Positions 14,656 through 23,091 of a DNA stretch of 27,701 nt are shown piece by piece (the stretch's first letter is position 1; each line of letters starts with the position of its first letter). Both the position numbers and the translations under genes were made by a program. The notes under the pieces were generated by a model. The model saw nothing but the letters and a program-made list of their open reading frames with translations. It did no database searches and was not told the origin of the DNA. The stretch lies in the NCBI GenBank assembly GCA_964555735.1, contig CAZKTS010000052.1, positions 1 through 27,701 on the forward strand, written 5' to 3'. The DNA comes from CAZKTS01 sp964555735 (lineage in GTDB: Bacteria; Actinomycetota; Acidimicrobiia; IMCC26256; PALSA-555).

Positions 14656-16753
14656 CCTCGGTGTCCCGCAGCCCGAGTCGGTCGAGGACGAACGCGAGCA
14701 CGAAGGCTTCGTCCTTCCACGACTCGTAGCGGCCCGAGGGGCCGTGGTGGCCCGCCCCCATCTCGGTCTTGAGGTACAGCGGCGCGCTGCCCGTCGCGGT
14801 GATGCGGAGCTTGGCCACCCACTTCGCCGGCTCCCAGTACTGCACGCGCGGGTCGTTGAGGCCTGCGGTCACGAGGAGCGCGGGGTACGCCTGCGCGGTG
14901 ACGTTGTCGTAGGGCGAGTAGCTCTTCATGTAGCGGTAGATGGCGTCGTCGGTGTCGGGGTTGCCCCATTCCTCCCACTCGGTGACCGTGAGCGGCAGGC
15001 TCGCGTCGAGCATGGTCGTGAGGCAGTCGACGAACGGCACCTCCGCGACGATCGCGGTGAAGAGCTGCGGCGCGAGGTTCGCGACTGCGCCCATGAGGAG
15101 TCCGCCCGCACTGCCACCTCGCGCGACCAGCCGATCCGGCGCGGTGAGCCCCGTCGCGATCAGGTGCTCGGCACACGCGACGAAGTCGGTGAAGGTGTTG
15201 CGCTTGCGATCGAGCTTCCCGTCCTCGTACCAACGGCGCCCGAGCTCGCCTCCGCCGCGCACGTGGGCGATCGCGAACACGACGCCCCGCTCGAGCAGGC
15301 TGACGCGCGCGGTCGAGAAGATCGGGTCGCTCGAGATCTCGTAGGAGCCGTAGCCGTCGAGCAGCAGGGGGGCGGGACCGGCGTCGCGGACCCCCCGACG
15401 ACACACGACCGAGAGCGGCACGCGCGTGCCGTCGGGCGCGGTCGCCCACTCGCGCCAGGTCTCGTAGTGGCCGGCGTCGTAGCCTGCGACCGGCTGCTCC
15501 TTCACGATGGTGCTGACCCGCGTCTCGAGGTCGACGTCGAGCGCGCGCGTCGGCGCGACGAGCGACGTGTAGCCGACGCGGACAGCTCGGGTCTCCCAGT
15601 CCGGTGTGCTCCCGAGCCACGCCGAGTACACCTCGTCGGCCATCGCGATCACGTGGTCGTCGCCGTCCGCGACGCGCCGGATCCGGAGGCGCTCGAGGCC
15701 GTCGGCGCGCTCCGAGAGCACGAGATGGTGCGCGAAGGCGTCGACCGCGGCCAGCCGGACGTCGTCGCGGTGGGGCACGACGTCGGTCCAGGACGCTCGT
15801 CCCGGTGCGCTCGTGGGCGCCTCGACCAGCTTGAAGTTCTCCGCGCCGTCGGCGTTGGTGAGGATGAACAGCCGGTCGGCGTCGCCCTCCACGTGGTGCT
15901 CGACGTGGTACTCGACGCCCTGGTCGCGGGGCGCGACGACGCGCGGCGCGCCGGAGGGGTCGTCGGCGTCGAGGAGGTAGGCCTCGCTCGTGAGCTTCGA
16001 CTGCACATCGATCACGAGACACCGGCCGCTCCGCATGCGGCCGACACCGACGAGGAAGCGGTCGTCGTCCTCCTGGAGCACGAGCTCGTCGCTGGATGCC
16101 GGCGTGCCGAGCCGGTGCCGCCACACCTGCCAGGGCCGCATGGCCTCGTCGGGGCGCACGTAGAGCACGGTGGTGTCGTCGTTCGCCCACGCGAGGCCGT
16201 AGTAGGTGTCCGGGACCTCGTCGTCGAGGTCGGTGCCGGCCTCGAGGTCACGGAAGCGCAGCACCGATCGCTCGCCGCCGGTGGTGTCGACGCTGAACGC
16301 GAGGAGTCGCTGGCTCGGGGACACCGCCATGCCCCGCACCGCGAAGTACTCGACGCCTGCCGCACGCTCGTTCTCGTCGAGGACGATCTCCTCGCCCTCG
16401 GGCGCGCCCGGTTCGGCGTCGGGGTCGGGCAGGGTGCCGTCGCCGCGCGGGCGTCGGCAGTGCACCGGGTACTGCCGTCCTTCGATGGTGCGGGTGAAGT
16501 ACTCCCAGGGGCCGCGCCCCACCGGCGCAGTCACGTCGGTCTCGCGGACGCGGGCCTTGATCTCGCCGAAGAGCTGGTCGCGAAGCCGGTCGAGGTGGGC
16601 GAGGCCCACGGCCGTGAACTCGTTCTCCGCGGTGAGGTACGCGACGACCTCGGGGTCGTCGCGATCACGCAGCCAGTGGAAGTCGTCCACTCGTTCGTCG
16701 TCGCCGTGGCGCAGCACGGTCGGGCGGCGCGGGGCGAGGGGAGGTGTCGGCAT
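14639..16753 (-). CDS. ptrB: Oligopeptidase B (S9A prolyl-oligopeptidase family)
   Basis: 704-residue serine peptidase expected to cleave short peptides after Arg or Lys. An N-terminal beta-propeller (about residues 75-400) precedes the alpha/beta-hydrolase domain. Catalytic Ser548 is in RGGSAGGLLMG, Asp634 in GLNDPRVQYWEPAKW, and His669 in GAGHHGPSGR. VDDFHWLRDRDDPEV near residue 23 is the conserved N-terminal block. ATG 16753 gives MPTPPLAPRRPTVL, matching the usual N terminus. A GTG at 16795 would add 14 residues, and neither has a good Shine-Dalgarno sequence. No signal peptide. It diverges from hisI and sits where hisF might be expected in the his series. Confidence 0.93.
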   Translation of the reverse strand: MPTPPLAPRRPTVLRHGDDERVDDFHWLRDRDDPEVVAYLTAENEFTAVGLAHLDRLRDQLFGEIKARVRETDVTAPVGRGPWEYFTRTIEGRQYPVHCRRPRGDGTLPDPDAEPGAPEGEEIVLDENERAAGVEYFAVRGMAVSPSQRLLAFSVDTTGGERSVLRFRDLEAGTDLDDEVPDTYYGLAWANDDTTVLYVRPDEAMRPWQVWRHRLGTPASSDELVLQEDDDRFLVGVGRMRSGRCLVIDVQSKLTSEAYLLDADDPSGAPRVVAPRDQGVEYHVEHHVEGDADRLFILTNADGAENFKLVEAPTSAPGRASWTDVVPHRDDVRLAAVDAFAHHLVLSERADGLERLRIRRVADGDDHVIAMADEVYSAWLGSTPDWETRAVRVGYTSLVAPTRALDVDLETRVSTIVKEQPVAGYDAGHYETWREWATAPDGTRVPLSVVCRRGVRDAGPAPLLLDGYGSYEISSDPIFSTARVSLLERGVVFAIAHVRGGGELGRRWYEDGKLDRKRNTFTDFVACAEHLIATGLTAPDRLVARGGSAGGLLMGAVANLAPQLFTAIVAEVPFVDCLTTMLDASLPLTVTEWEEWGNPDTDDAIYRYMKSYSPYDNVTAQAYPALLVTAGLNDPRVQYWEPAKWVAKLRITATGSAPLYLKTEMGAGHHGPSGRYESWKDEAFVLAFVLDRLGLRDTEVSSEA

Positions 16754-16817
16754 GAGCGGAGCAGTCTCGCGCACGGCCGCCCGGGTTTCTCCCACAAGGA
16801 TCGGAAGGGTCGAGGGC

Positions 16818-16823
16818 TACGCT
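16818..16823 (+). promoter_or_regulatory. Leaderless-type -10 element for hisI
   Basis: TACGCT followed by 7 bases and then the hisI ATG at 16831. A weaker minus-strand TAGCCC (16819-16814) overlaps it by 2 bases and might serve the divergent oligopeptidase gene, the same geometry as at hisD. Confidence 0.5.
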
Positions 16824-16830
16824 CGACCCG

Positions 16831-17226
16831 ATGACCGCGCCCGAACAACCCTCCGTCCGCTCGGCCGAGGTCCGGTCGGGCACGCCGATCGCGTTCACCG
16901 ACGACCAGCTCGCCGCGGTGCGGTTCAACGCCGACGGGCTCGTCGCCGCGATCGTGCAGGAGGCCGGCACCGGCGCGGTCCTGATGATGGCCTGGATGAA
17001 CGAGGAGTCGCTGCGGCGCACCCTCGAAGAGGGTCGGACGGTCTTCTGGAGCCGGAGCCGCTCGGAGCTCTGGCGCAAGGGCGACACGTCGGGCGACCGC
17101 CAGTGGGTCCAGGCGGCCTACTACGACTGCGACGGCGACACGCTGCTCTTCGTGGTGGAGCAGGAGGGGGCCGGGGCGTGCCACACGGGGGAGCACACGT
17201 GCTTCTTCCGTGCGTTCGGCGCGTGA
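16831..17226 (+). CDS. hisI: Phosphoribosyl-AMP cyclohydrolase
   Basis: 131-residue monofunctional HisI, which opens the adenine ring of phosphoribosyl-AMP (third step of histidine synthesis). Blocks: AVLMMAWMNEESL, VFWSRSRSELWRKGDTSG and the zinc-site Cys residues in YYDCDGDT, GACHTGEHTC. No HisE domain is fused, so HisE must be encoded elsewhere. It has a roughly 25-residue N-terminal extension before FNADGLVAAIVQ, normal for this group. The start is fixed by TACGCT-N7-ATG. trpE starts 10 bases after the stop, so a histidine and a tryptophan gene share a transcript. Confidence 0.95.
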   Translation: MTAPEQPSVRSAEVRSGTPIAFTDDQLAAVRFNADGLVAAIVQEAGTGAVLMMAWMNEESLRRTLEEGRTVFWSRSRSELWRKGDTSGDRQWVQAAYYDCDGDTLLFVVEQEGAGACHTGEHTCFFRAFGA

Positions 17227-17236
17227 GCCGCGCCCG

Positions 17237-18766
17237 ATGACCGAACGGCCGTCGCGCGACGACTTCCGGGCGCTCGCCCGCGAGCACACCGTCGTGCCGG
17301 TGTGGCGTGAGGTGCTGGCCGACCTCGAGACGCCGGTCTCGGCCTTCGTCAAGCTCGTGGGTGCCGACGCAGGCGGCCCCACCGGCTTCCTCCTCGAGTC
17401 GGTCGAGCACGCCGAGCGGTGGGGCCGCTTCTCCTTCCTCGGCCGCGACCCCGCGTGCACCCTGGTGGTGCGGGGGCGGACGGTGGAGGTCGACGGTCCG
17501 GTGCCCGACGGCGTCCCGCTCGACGCCGGCGCACTCGCGGCGCTCGAAGCGCTGCTCGCCGCGCACCGCGCGCCGACGATCCCCGAGCTGCCGCCGTTCC
17601 ATGGCGGGGTCGTGGGGTACCTCGGCTATGACGTCGTGCGCGAGATCGAGCACCTGCCCAACGTCCCCCACGACGACCACGGGATGCCTGACGCCATCCT
17701 GTCGCTGACCGGGCACGTCACCGCGTTCGACCACTTCCGCCAGCGCCTGTCGCTCATCGAGAACGTCTTCCTCGACGCGACGACGGATCCCGACGACGCG
17801 TACGACCGCGCGGTGACGCGGCTCGACGGGCTCGTCGACGAGCTGGCGCGCCCGTTGCCGTACGCGCCGTCGCCGCCTCCGGCCGACTCGCTCGTCGAGC
17901 TGCCCGCGGTGCGATCGAGCATGAGCGAGACGCTCTACCACCAGGCCGTCGAGGCGGCGCGGGAGCACATCCTCGCCGGCGACATCTTCCAGGTCGTGCT
18001 CGCCCAGCGCTTCGAGCTCGAGGACGCGGTCGACCCCTTCGACGTGTACCGCGTGCTGCGCCAGGTCAACCCGTCGCCCTACATGTACCTGGTGCGCCAC
18101 CCGGAGGTGACGCTCGTCGGCTCGTCCCCGGAGCCGATGGTGCAGGTCCTCGACGGCCGAGTGGTCATCCGGCCGATCGCGGGCACCCGCTTCCGAGGGA
18201 AGGACGAGGAGCACGACCGCCGGCTCGCCGGCGAGCTCGCGGAGAACCCGAAGGAGCGCGCCGAGCACGTGATGCTCGTGGACCTCGCCCGCAACGACAT
18301 CGGGCGGGTCGTAGCGTTCGGCACCGAGCGGGTCGACGAGCTGATGACGCTCGAGCGGTACTCGCACGTCATGCACCTCACGAGCCAGGCCTCGGGCGAC
18401 CTCGCGCCCGGACGCAACGCGGTCGACGTCCTGCGGGCCACGTTCCCGGCCGGCACGGTGAGCGGCGCGCCGAAGGTGCGGGCGATGGAGATCATCGACG
18501 ACCTCGAGCCGGTGAAGCGCGGGCCGTACGCGGGGGTCGTCGGCTACCTCGACTTCACCGGCAACCTCGACACCGCGATCGCAATCCGCACCATGGTGTG
18601 GTGCGACGGCCGCGCGAGCGTGCAGGCCGGTGCCGGGATCGTCGCCGACTCCGATCCGGCCGACGAGGAGCTCGAGACGCGCAACAAGGCGCGCGCGCTC
18701 CTGACCGCCGCGGCCGCGGCGCGTCGGCTCACGCCACTCGGGAGTCAGGGCGGAGGAGCGCGGTGA
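17237..18766 (+). CDS. trpE: Anthranilate synthase component I
   Basis: 509 residues, typical TrpE length; makes anthranilate from chorismate with the TrpG amidotransferase subunit, which is not in this window. The allosteric LLES motif at residues 52-55 is intact, so tryptophan feedback inhibition is expected. The chorismate-binding domain is complete: DIFQVVLAQRFE, NPSPYMYLVRHPEVTLVGSSPE, RPIAGTRFRG, MLVDLARNDIGRV and PAGTVSGAPKVRAMEIID. The ATG at 17237 is the first sensible start after hisI. The stop overlaps the start of ygfZ by GTGA. Confidence 0.95.
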   Translation: MTERPSRDDFRALAREHTVVPVWREVLADLETPVSAFVKLVGADAGGPTGFLLESVEHAERWGRFSFLGRDPACTLVVRGRTVEVDGPVPDGVPLDAGALAALEALLAAHRAPTIPELPPFHGGVVGYLGYDVVREIEHLPNVPHDDHGMPDAILSLTGHVTAFDHFRQRLSLIENVFLDATTDPDDAYDRAVTRLDGLVDELARPLPYAPSPPPADSLVELPAVRSSMSETLYHQAVEAAREHILAGDIFQVVLAQRFELEDAVDPFDVYRVLRQVNPSPYMYLVRHPEVTLVGSSPEPMVQVLDGRVVIRPIAGTRFRGKDEEHDRRLAGELAENPKERAEHVMLVDLARNDIGRVVAFGTERVDELMTLERYSHVMHLTSQASGDLAPGRNAVDVLRATFPAGTVSGAPKVRAMEIIDDLEPVKRGPYAGVVGYLDFTGNLDTAIAIRTMVWCDGRASVQAGAGIVADSDPADEELETRNKARALLTAAAAARRLTPLGSQGGGAR

Positions 18767-19602
18767 CCGTCGGCGTCGCGGCGCGCGATCCGTGGGGGCT
18801 GGTCGTGGCGCGCGGACCCGACGCCACGTCGTTCCTCCAGAGCCTGGTGTCGCAGGACCTCGACCCGATCGCCGTGGGGGCGTCAGCGGCGTCGATGCTG
18901 CTCACGCCGCAGGGGAAGCTCGACGTGCTGTTCCGCATCACGCGCGTGGACGACTCCGAGTGGTGGCTGGACACCGAGCCGGAGTTCGGGCCCCGCCTGG
19001 CCGCGTCGCTCACGCGCTTTCGCATCCGGGTCGACGCCGAGATCGAGGACCGCACCGCCGACACCGCGCTGCTCACGTTCGTCGGGGGTGACGCGCCGGC
19101 TGTCCCGGGCGCGCGCAGGCTCCCCGGTGCGTTGGGTGAGGAGCTGCTCGGTCCCCGTGCCGAGGTGCTTGCCGCCGCGACGCCCACGTGGACCGCGGCG
19201 CAGCTCGAGGCGCACCGGATCGAGCAGGGCGTCCCGCGGCTGGGTGTCGACATCGACGAGACGACGATCCCGCAGGAGGCGTTCCTCGACGTCGACGCGG
19301 TCTCGTTCACCAAGGGCTGCTTCCTGGGCCAGGAGCTGGTGACGCGCATCGACACGCGCGGTCACGTCAACAAGTACGTGCGTCGGCTCGCGATCGAGGG
19401 CGACGTCGAGCCGCCGCCTGGCGCCGAGGTCGTGCACGACACCAAGGTCGTGGGCGCGGTCACGAGCAGTGCGACCACCGACGACGGCCGCGTCGTGGCG
19501 CTCGCCACCGTCCGCCGCGAGGTGGACCCTCCCGCCGACGTCACCGTCCGCTGGCCCGGCGGCGAGGCCCGCGCCGGTGTTCTGGCATCCACGGGCGCCT
19601 GA
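18763..19602 (+). CDS. ygfZ: YgfZ/GcvT-like folate-binding Fe-S repair protein
   Basis: 279 residues. Tetrahydrofolate-binding protein of the YgfZ family, thought to help assembly or repair of certain Fe-S enzymes. The signature KGCFLGQELVTRIDTRG is near residue 181; FLQSLVSQDLDP, SMLLTPQGKLDVLFRI and EAHRIEQGVPRLGVDI are the other family blocks. The signature Cys is present. GTG start overlaps the trpE stop by GTGA, with GGAGGAG a few bases upstream. The link to trpE is positional; several Fe-S enzymes (RlmN, Nth) are also encoded nearby. Confidence 0.9.
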   Translation: MTVGVAARDPWGLVVARGPDATSFLQSLVSQDLDPIAVGASAASMLLTPQGKLDVLFRITRVDDSEWWLDTEPEFGPRLAASLTRFRIRVDAEIEDRTADTALLTFVGGDAPAVPGARRLPGALGEELLGPRAEVLAAATPTWTAAQLEAHRIEQGVPRLGVDIDETTIPQEAFLDVDAVSFTKGCFLGQELVTRIDTRGHVNKYVRRLAIEGDVEPPPGAEVVHDTKVVGAVTSSATTDDGRVVALATVRREVDPPADVTVRWPGGEARAGVLASTGA

Positions 19603-19628
19603 GGCCCCGTCCTGACGCCACAACCCCT

Positions 19629-21071
19629 CTAGATCGTCACCTCGAAGCGGGTGCCGGTGGGGGCGAGCGGGGCGACGGTGATGGCGCCGCCCATGGCGAC
19701 GGTGAGCTCGTGGACGATGGCGAGGCCGATTCCCGTGCCCACCTTGCGGCCCTCGCTCGCGCGCGCGGTGTAGAGGCGGTCGAAGACCCGTGCGCGCTCG
19801 TCGTCTGGGATGCCGGGACCGTCGTCGTCTACGCGCAGCCGCAGGTGCCCGTCGCCGCTCGCCGTGTCCACCACCACGACGCGAGCCGCGTACTTCAGGG
19901 CGTTCTCCACGAGGTTGGCGACGATCTGTGCGAGCCGCTCGGGATCGGCGGTGACCATGACGGCCGCGCCGGGCGCCACGCGGAGCTCGAGGTCCCACCC
20001 GGCGGCCATGGGTCCGAAGCCTTCGACGGTCGCGAGCGCGACCGCGCGTGCATCGGTCTCCACGGGGCGGAGCGAGAACTGGTGGGCGTCGAGTCGGGCG
20101 AGGTCGAGGAGGTCGTCGACCAGTCGCTCGAGTCGCCGTGACTCTGCGGTGATCACGCCGGCGGCGCGGAGCCGGGCCTCGCGGTCGACCGCCGTGCCGT
20201 CGGCGATCGCCTCGGCGTAGCCGCGTATGGACGTCAGCGGCGTCCGGAGGTCGTGGGAGACGCTCAGCAGGAAGGCGCGCTCGTGGCCGCGCGCGGTCTC
20301 GAGCTCGTCGGCCATCTCGTCGATGCTCCGCGCGAGCGCGGCGAGCTCGTCGTCGGGCCCGCTCACCGGATCGACGCGCGCCGTGAGGTCGCCACCCGCG
20401 ATGCGACTGGCGGTGGTCTGCATCGCCGCGATCGGTCGGGTCATCCGCCGAGCCAACCACGCGGACACGACGACGGCGGCCAGGAGCGCGACGGCGCCGG
20501 TCGCCAGCAGGAACGGTCCGGCGCGGCCGAGGGGTTGGTCGTCGACCTCCTGCGTGAGCACGAGCACGGGCCGGATCCCACCCACGCTCGAGAGCGGTGT
20601 GGCCACGAACGCGGTGTCATCGGCCGTACCGGTCTGGGTGAGCCCCCGGTCGAGCGACGCCACATCGAGATCGTCGGTGGAGACGCCGTCGGGCAGCTCC
20701 GGGAACGACGTGCTGTCGGCGCAGGCCTCGCCGAGCAGACCCCCGAGACCCTCGGTGACCGAGCCGTCGGTCGCGACCGACACCACCGAGCCGCCCGACA
20801 CGCGCAGCGCGGCGTCGACGAGGCGGCAGCCCCGCTGGAGCGCCACGGGGTTCCGGTTCTGCTCGAACGCACGTCGGAAGATCGGACCGATCTTCTCCAC
20901 CTGCGCGGCGACGGTGGGGGCTCGATCCTTCAGGTCGCGTTGCGCCGAGTCCGCCGCGCTCTGCTTCGCGAGCCCGGCTGCGCCGAGCAGCGCCAGGACG
21001 AGGACGCCGAAGGCGATCGCCACCATCGCCACCAGGAGGCGGCTGCGGAGATGGCGCGTGGGAGCCGTCAC
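19629..21071 (-). CDS. Sensor histidine kinase
   Basis: 480 residues. The first membrane helix is at about 11-33, an extracytoplasmic sensor region at 34-186, the second helix at about 187-206, and a HAMP domain (RRMTRPIAAMQTTASRIAGGDL) after it. The phosphorylated His273 is in LLSVSHDLRTPLTSIRGYAEA; the N box is QIVANLVENALKYA; G boxes are DDGPGIPDDERARVFDRLY and GTGIGLAIVHE. The sensor region has two Cys (GCRLV, GEACADS) that may pair outside the cell. GTG start overlaps the response-regulator stop by GTGA. The signal is not predictable; cognate partner of the next gene. Confidence 0.94.
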   Translation of the reverse strand: MTAPTRHLRSRLLVAMVAIAFGVLVLALLGAAGLAKQSAADSAQRDLKDRAPTVAAQVEKIGPIFRRAFEQNRNPVALQRGCRLVDAALRVSGGSVVSVATDGSVTEGLGGLLGEACADSTSFPELPDGVSTDDLDVASLDRGLTQTGTADDTAFVATPLSSVGGIRPVLVLTQEVDDQPLGRAGPFLLATGAVALLAAVVVSAWLARRMTRPIAAMQTTASRIAGGDLTARVDPVSGPDDELAALARSIDEMADELETARGHERAFLLSVSHDLRTPLTSIRGYAEAIADGTAVDREARLRAAGVITAESRRLERLVDDLLDLARLDAHQFSLRPVETDARAVALATVEGFGPMAAGWDLELRVAPGAAVMVTADPERLAQIVANLVENALKYAARVVVVDTASGDGHLRLRVDDDGPGIPDDERARVFDRLYTARASEGRKVGTGIGLAIVHELTVAMGGAITVAPLAPTGTRFEVTI

Positions 21072-21754
21072 GACCCCCGCGCCGCGCCCGACTCGAGCCG
21101 GTAGCCCACGCCGCGGACGGTGCGGATGTCGATCGCGTCACCGAGCTTCTTGCGGACCTGGGCGATGTGCACGTCGACCGTGCGCGCGTCGCCGTACCAG
21201 TCGTGGCCCCAGACGCCGTCCAGGATCTGCTGACGCGAGAGCGCGAGACCCGGCCGCTCGGCGAGGTAGCGCAGCAGCTCGAACTCCTTCGCGGTGAGAT
21301 CCACCGTGGTGTCGCCGACACGGACCTCGCGGCGGCCGGCGTCGACGGCGACGGTGCCCACCTGCACGATCTCGGCGGTCGCGGCGCCGTCCACGCGCCG
21401 CAGGACTGCCTTGACCCGCGCGACCAGCTCGGCGGGGGAGAACGGCTTCGTGAGGTAGTCGTCGCCGCCGAGCTCCAGACCGAGGACCCGATCGACCTCG
21501 CCGTCGCGCGCGGTGAGGAAGATCACCGGCACCTGCGACGTCTGGCGGATCCGCTTGCAGAGCTCGAGGCCGTCGATGTCGGGGAGGCCGACGTCCAGGA
21601 TCATCAGTCGCGGTCGATGCTGCTGGAACGCCTGGAGTCCGTCGTCCCCCGTGGGTGCCTTGAGCACGCGGTAGCCCTCGCGCTCGAGGTACATCCCGAC
21701 CAGGTCGGCGATGTTGGGCTCGTCATCGACGACGACGATCGTTCCGCTTTCCAT
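21068..21754 (-). CDS. OmpR/PhoB-family response regulator
   Basis: 228 residues. The receiver domain has the acidic pair in VVDDEPN, the phospho-acceptor Asp54 in LMILDVGLPDIDG, Thr in FLTARDG and Lys in YLTKPFSP. The C-terminal winged helix (about 130-225) has LTAKEFELLRYLAERPGLALS and RTVDVHIAQVRKKLGD...IRTVRGVGYRLE, so it binds DNA, usually as a dimer on direct repeats. The ATG at 21754 has GGGGAG directly upstream. First of the two-gene regulator-kinase unit; three AGTGTG repeats lie 119-145 bases upstream of the start. Confidence 0.94.
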   Translation of the reverse strand: MESGTIVVVDDEPNIADLVGMYLEREGYRVLKAPTGDDGLQAFQQHRPRLMILDVGLPDIDGLELCKRIRQTSQVPVIFLTARDGEVDRVLGLELGGDDYLTKPFSPAELVARVKAVLRRVDGAATAEIVQVGTVAVDAGRREVRVGDTTVDLTAKEFELLRYLAERPGLALSRQQILDGVWGHDWYGDARTVDVHIAQVRKKLGDAIDIRTVRGVGYRLESGAARGS

Positions 21755-21872
21755 CTCCCCGCTCTCTGCGCTTCGCGCCGGGCCGCTCGGGCCACGGCTC
21801 CCTGCGGCGCACGATTCGTGCCTAGCACGGTCACGTGCGCCGCGGTCGGTCGCCTCGGTTCCTCGTACGGGC

Positions 21873-21899
21873 AGTGTGAAGTGTGCACCCGGAGTGTGA
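21873..21899. repeat. Three short direct repeats upstream of the two-component genes
   Basis: AGTGTGA (21873-21879), AGTGTGC (21880-21886) and AGTGTGA (21893-21899) on the plus strand, i.e. TCACACT-type on the minus strand, at 7- and 13-base steps. They lie in the 164-base gap between the glycosidase stop and the regulator start, and may be an operator or variant -10 sequences. The rest of the gap (21755-21872) shows no clear TANNNT promoter for the regulator gene. Confidence 0.35.
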
Positions 21900-21918
21900 G
21901 GAGATCGTGAAGAGCTCG

Positions 21919-23091
21919 TCAGCGCAGGGCGTTGGCGCGGATGACGTCGGCGAGCCAGCGGGCGCTGGGCTTGATCGTGCGTGCCTGCGTGGTGCGGTCG
22001 ACGCCGACGATGCCGAACTTCATCATGTAGCCGAAGGCCCACTCGAAGTTGTCCATGAGCGACCAGTGGAAGTAGCCGCGGACGTCGAGGCCGTCGTCGA
22101 TGGTGCGGGCGACGCCGGCGAGCGAGTCGGTGAGGTACCGCACGCGCTGGTCGTCGTCATCGGTGCCGATGCCGTTCTCGGTGACGTAGATCGGCACCTG
22201 CGCGACCTCGGCGGCGTGACGGATCGACGCCTCGGCGGCGCTGGGCCAGTACTCGTAGCCCATGGCCAGCACCTCGACACCGGGCTCGGGGCCGATCACG
22301 CCGGTCTCACCGACGCGCGTGCGGGAGTAGGCCTGCACGCCGAAGAAGTCGTTGCCGCGCGCCGCCTCGAGGTACACGTCCTCGTGGTGCGCGCGGTACT
22401 CGTCGATCTTGTCCTCGTGCCCGGGCTCGGCGGCCCAATCGCTCATCGAGAGGGTGAGCCCGACCGGGAAGTCGCCCGGGCCGGACTTCAACGCGTCGAA
22501 CGACTTGTGGTGTGCGTCGACCATCGTCGCGGTGGCCTTGACGTAGCCGTCGAGGTCCTGGGTGTGGCCGGGTGGGAACGCGCCCATGAGGTAGCCGATC
22601 GTCGTGACGACGTTGGGCTCGTTGATCGTGCACGCCATGCCGATGCGGTCACCGAGGCGCGCGACGGCCCGCTCGCAGAACCGCGCGAAGCGGTCGGCCG
22701 TGACGGGGTTGGTCCAACCGCCGTCGGCCGCGGCCCACCGTGGCGTCGTGAAGTGGTGGAAGGTGACGACGGGCAGCAGGTCCCGTTCGTGGCAGGCGTC
22801 GAGCATGCGCGAGTAGTGGTCGAGCGCCGCGTTCGACCACTCGTCGTCCTCCGGTTCGATGCGCGACCACTCGAGCGAGAACCGGTAGGCGCCGAAGCCG
22901 AGCTCCTGGAGGATGTCGAGGTCGGACGGATAGCGCCAGAAGTGGTCGGTCGCATCGCCCGAGGGCTCGACGCACACCGTGTCGGGTGCGTGCTCCCACG
23001 CCCACCAGTCGTTGTTCCAGTTGCCGCCCTCGGTCTGGTGCGCCGCCGTGGCCGTGCCCCAGAGGAAGCCGTCAGGAAAGGTCGTCGCCAT
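21919..23091 (-). CDS. GH1 family beta-glucosidase-like glycosidase
   Basis: 390-residue glycoside hydrolase family 1 enzyme, retaining mechanism. Acid/base Glu158 is in CTINEPN and nucleophile Glu305 in IYVTENGIG; FLWGTATAAHQTEGG at the N terminus, YRFSLEWSRIEP near 69 and YFHWSLMDNFEWAFGY near the C terminus are family marks. It is shorter than the usual 440-480 residues but has both catalytic residues and no frame break. No signal peptide, so it would act on imported sugars or glycosides. The ATG 23091 lies inside the 3' end of the MFS gene (20-base overlap), and TACGCT is 9 bases before it, suggesting its own start site besides read-through. Confidence 0.93.
   Translation of the reverse strand: MATTFPDGFLWGTATAAHQTEGGNWNNDWWAWEHAPDTVCVEPSGDATDHFWRYPSDLDILQELGFGAYRFSLEWSRIEPEDDEWSNAALDHYSRMLDACHERDLLPVVTFHHFTTPRWAAADGGWTNPVTADRFARFCERAVARLGDRIGMACTINEPNVVTTIGYLMGAFPPGHTQDLDGYVKATATMVDAHHKSFDALKSGPGDFPVGLTLSMSDWAAEPGHEDKIDEYRAHHEDVYLEAARGNDFFGVQAYSRTRVGETGVIGPEPGVEVLAMGYEYWPSAAEASIRHAAEVAQVPIYVTENGIGTDDDDQRVRYLTDSLAGVARTIDDGLDVRGYFHWSLMDNFEWAFGYMMKFGIVGVDRTTQARTIKPSARWLADVIRANALR

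Noticed and set aside
14336..16834. An 832-codon plus-strand open frame opposite oligopeptidase B
   Set aside because: Antisense shadow; the minus-strand frame carries a full catalytic triad and family motifs.
16925..18376. A 483-codon minus-strand open frame opposite trpE
   Set aside because: No recognisable motif and biased His/Arg/Asp composition; TrpE on the plus strand is intact.
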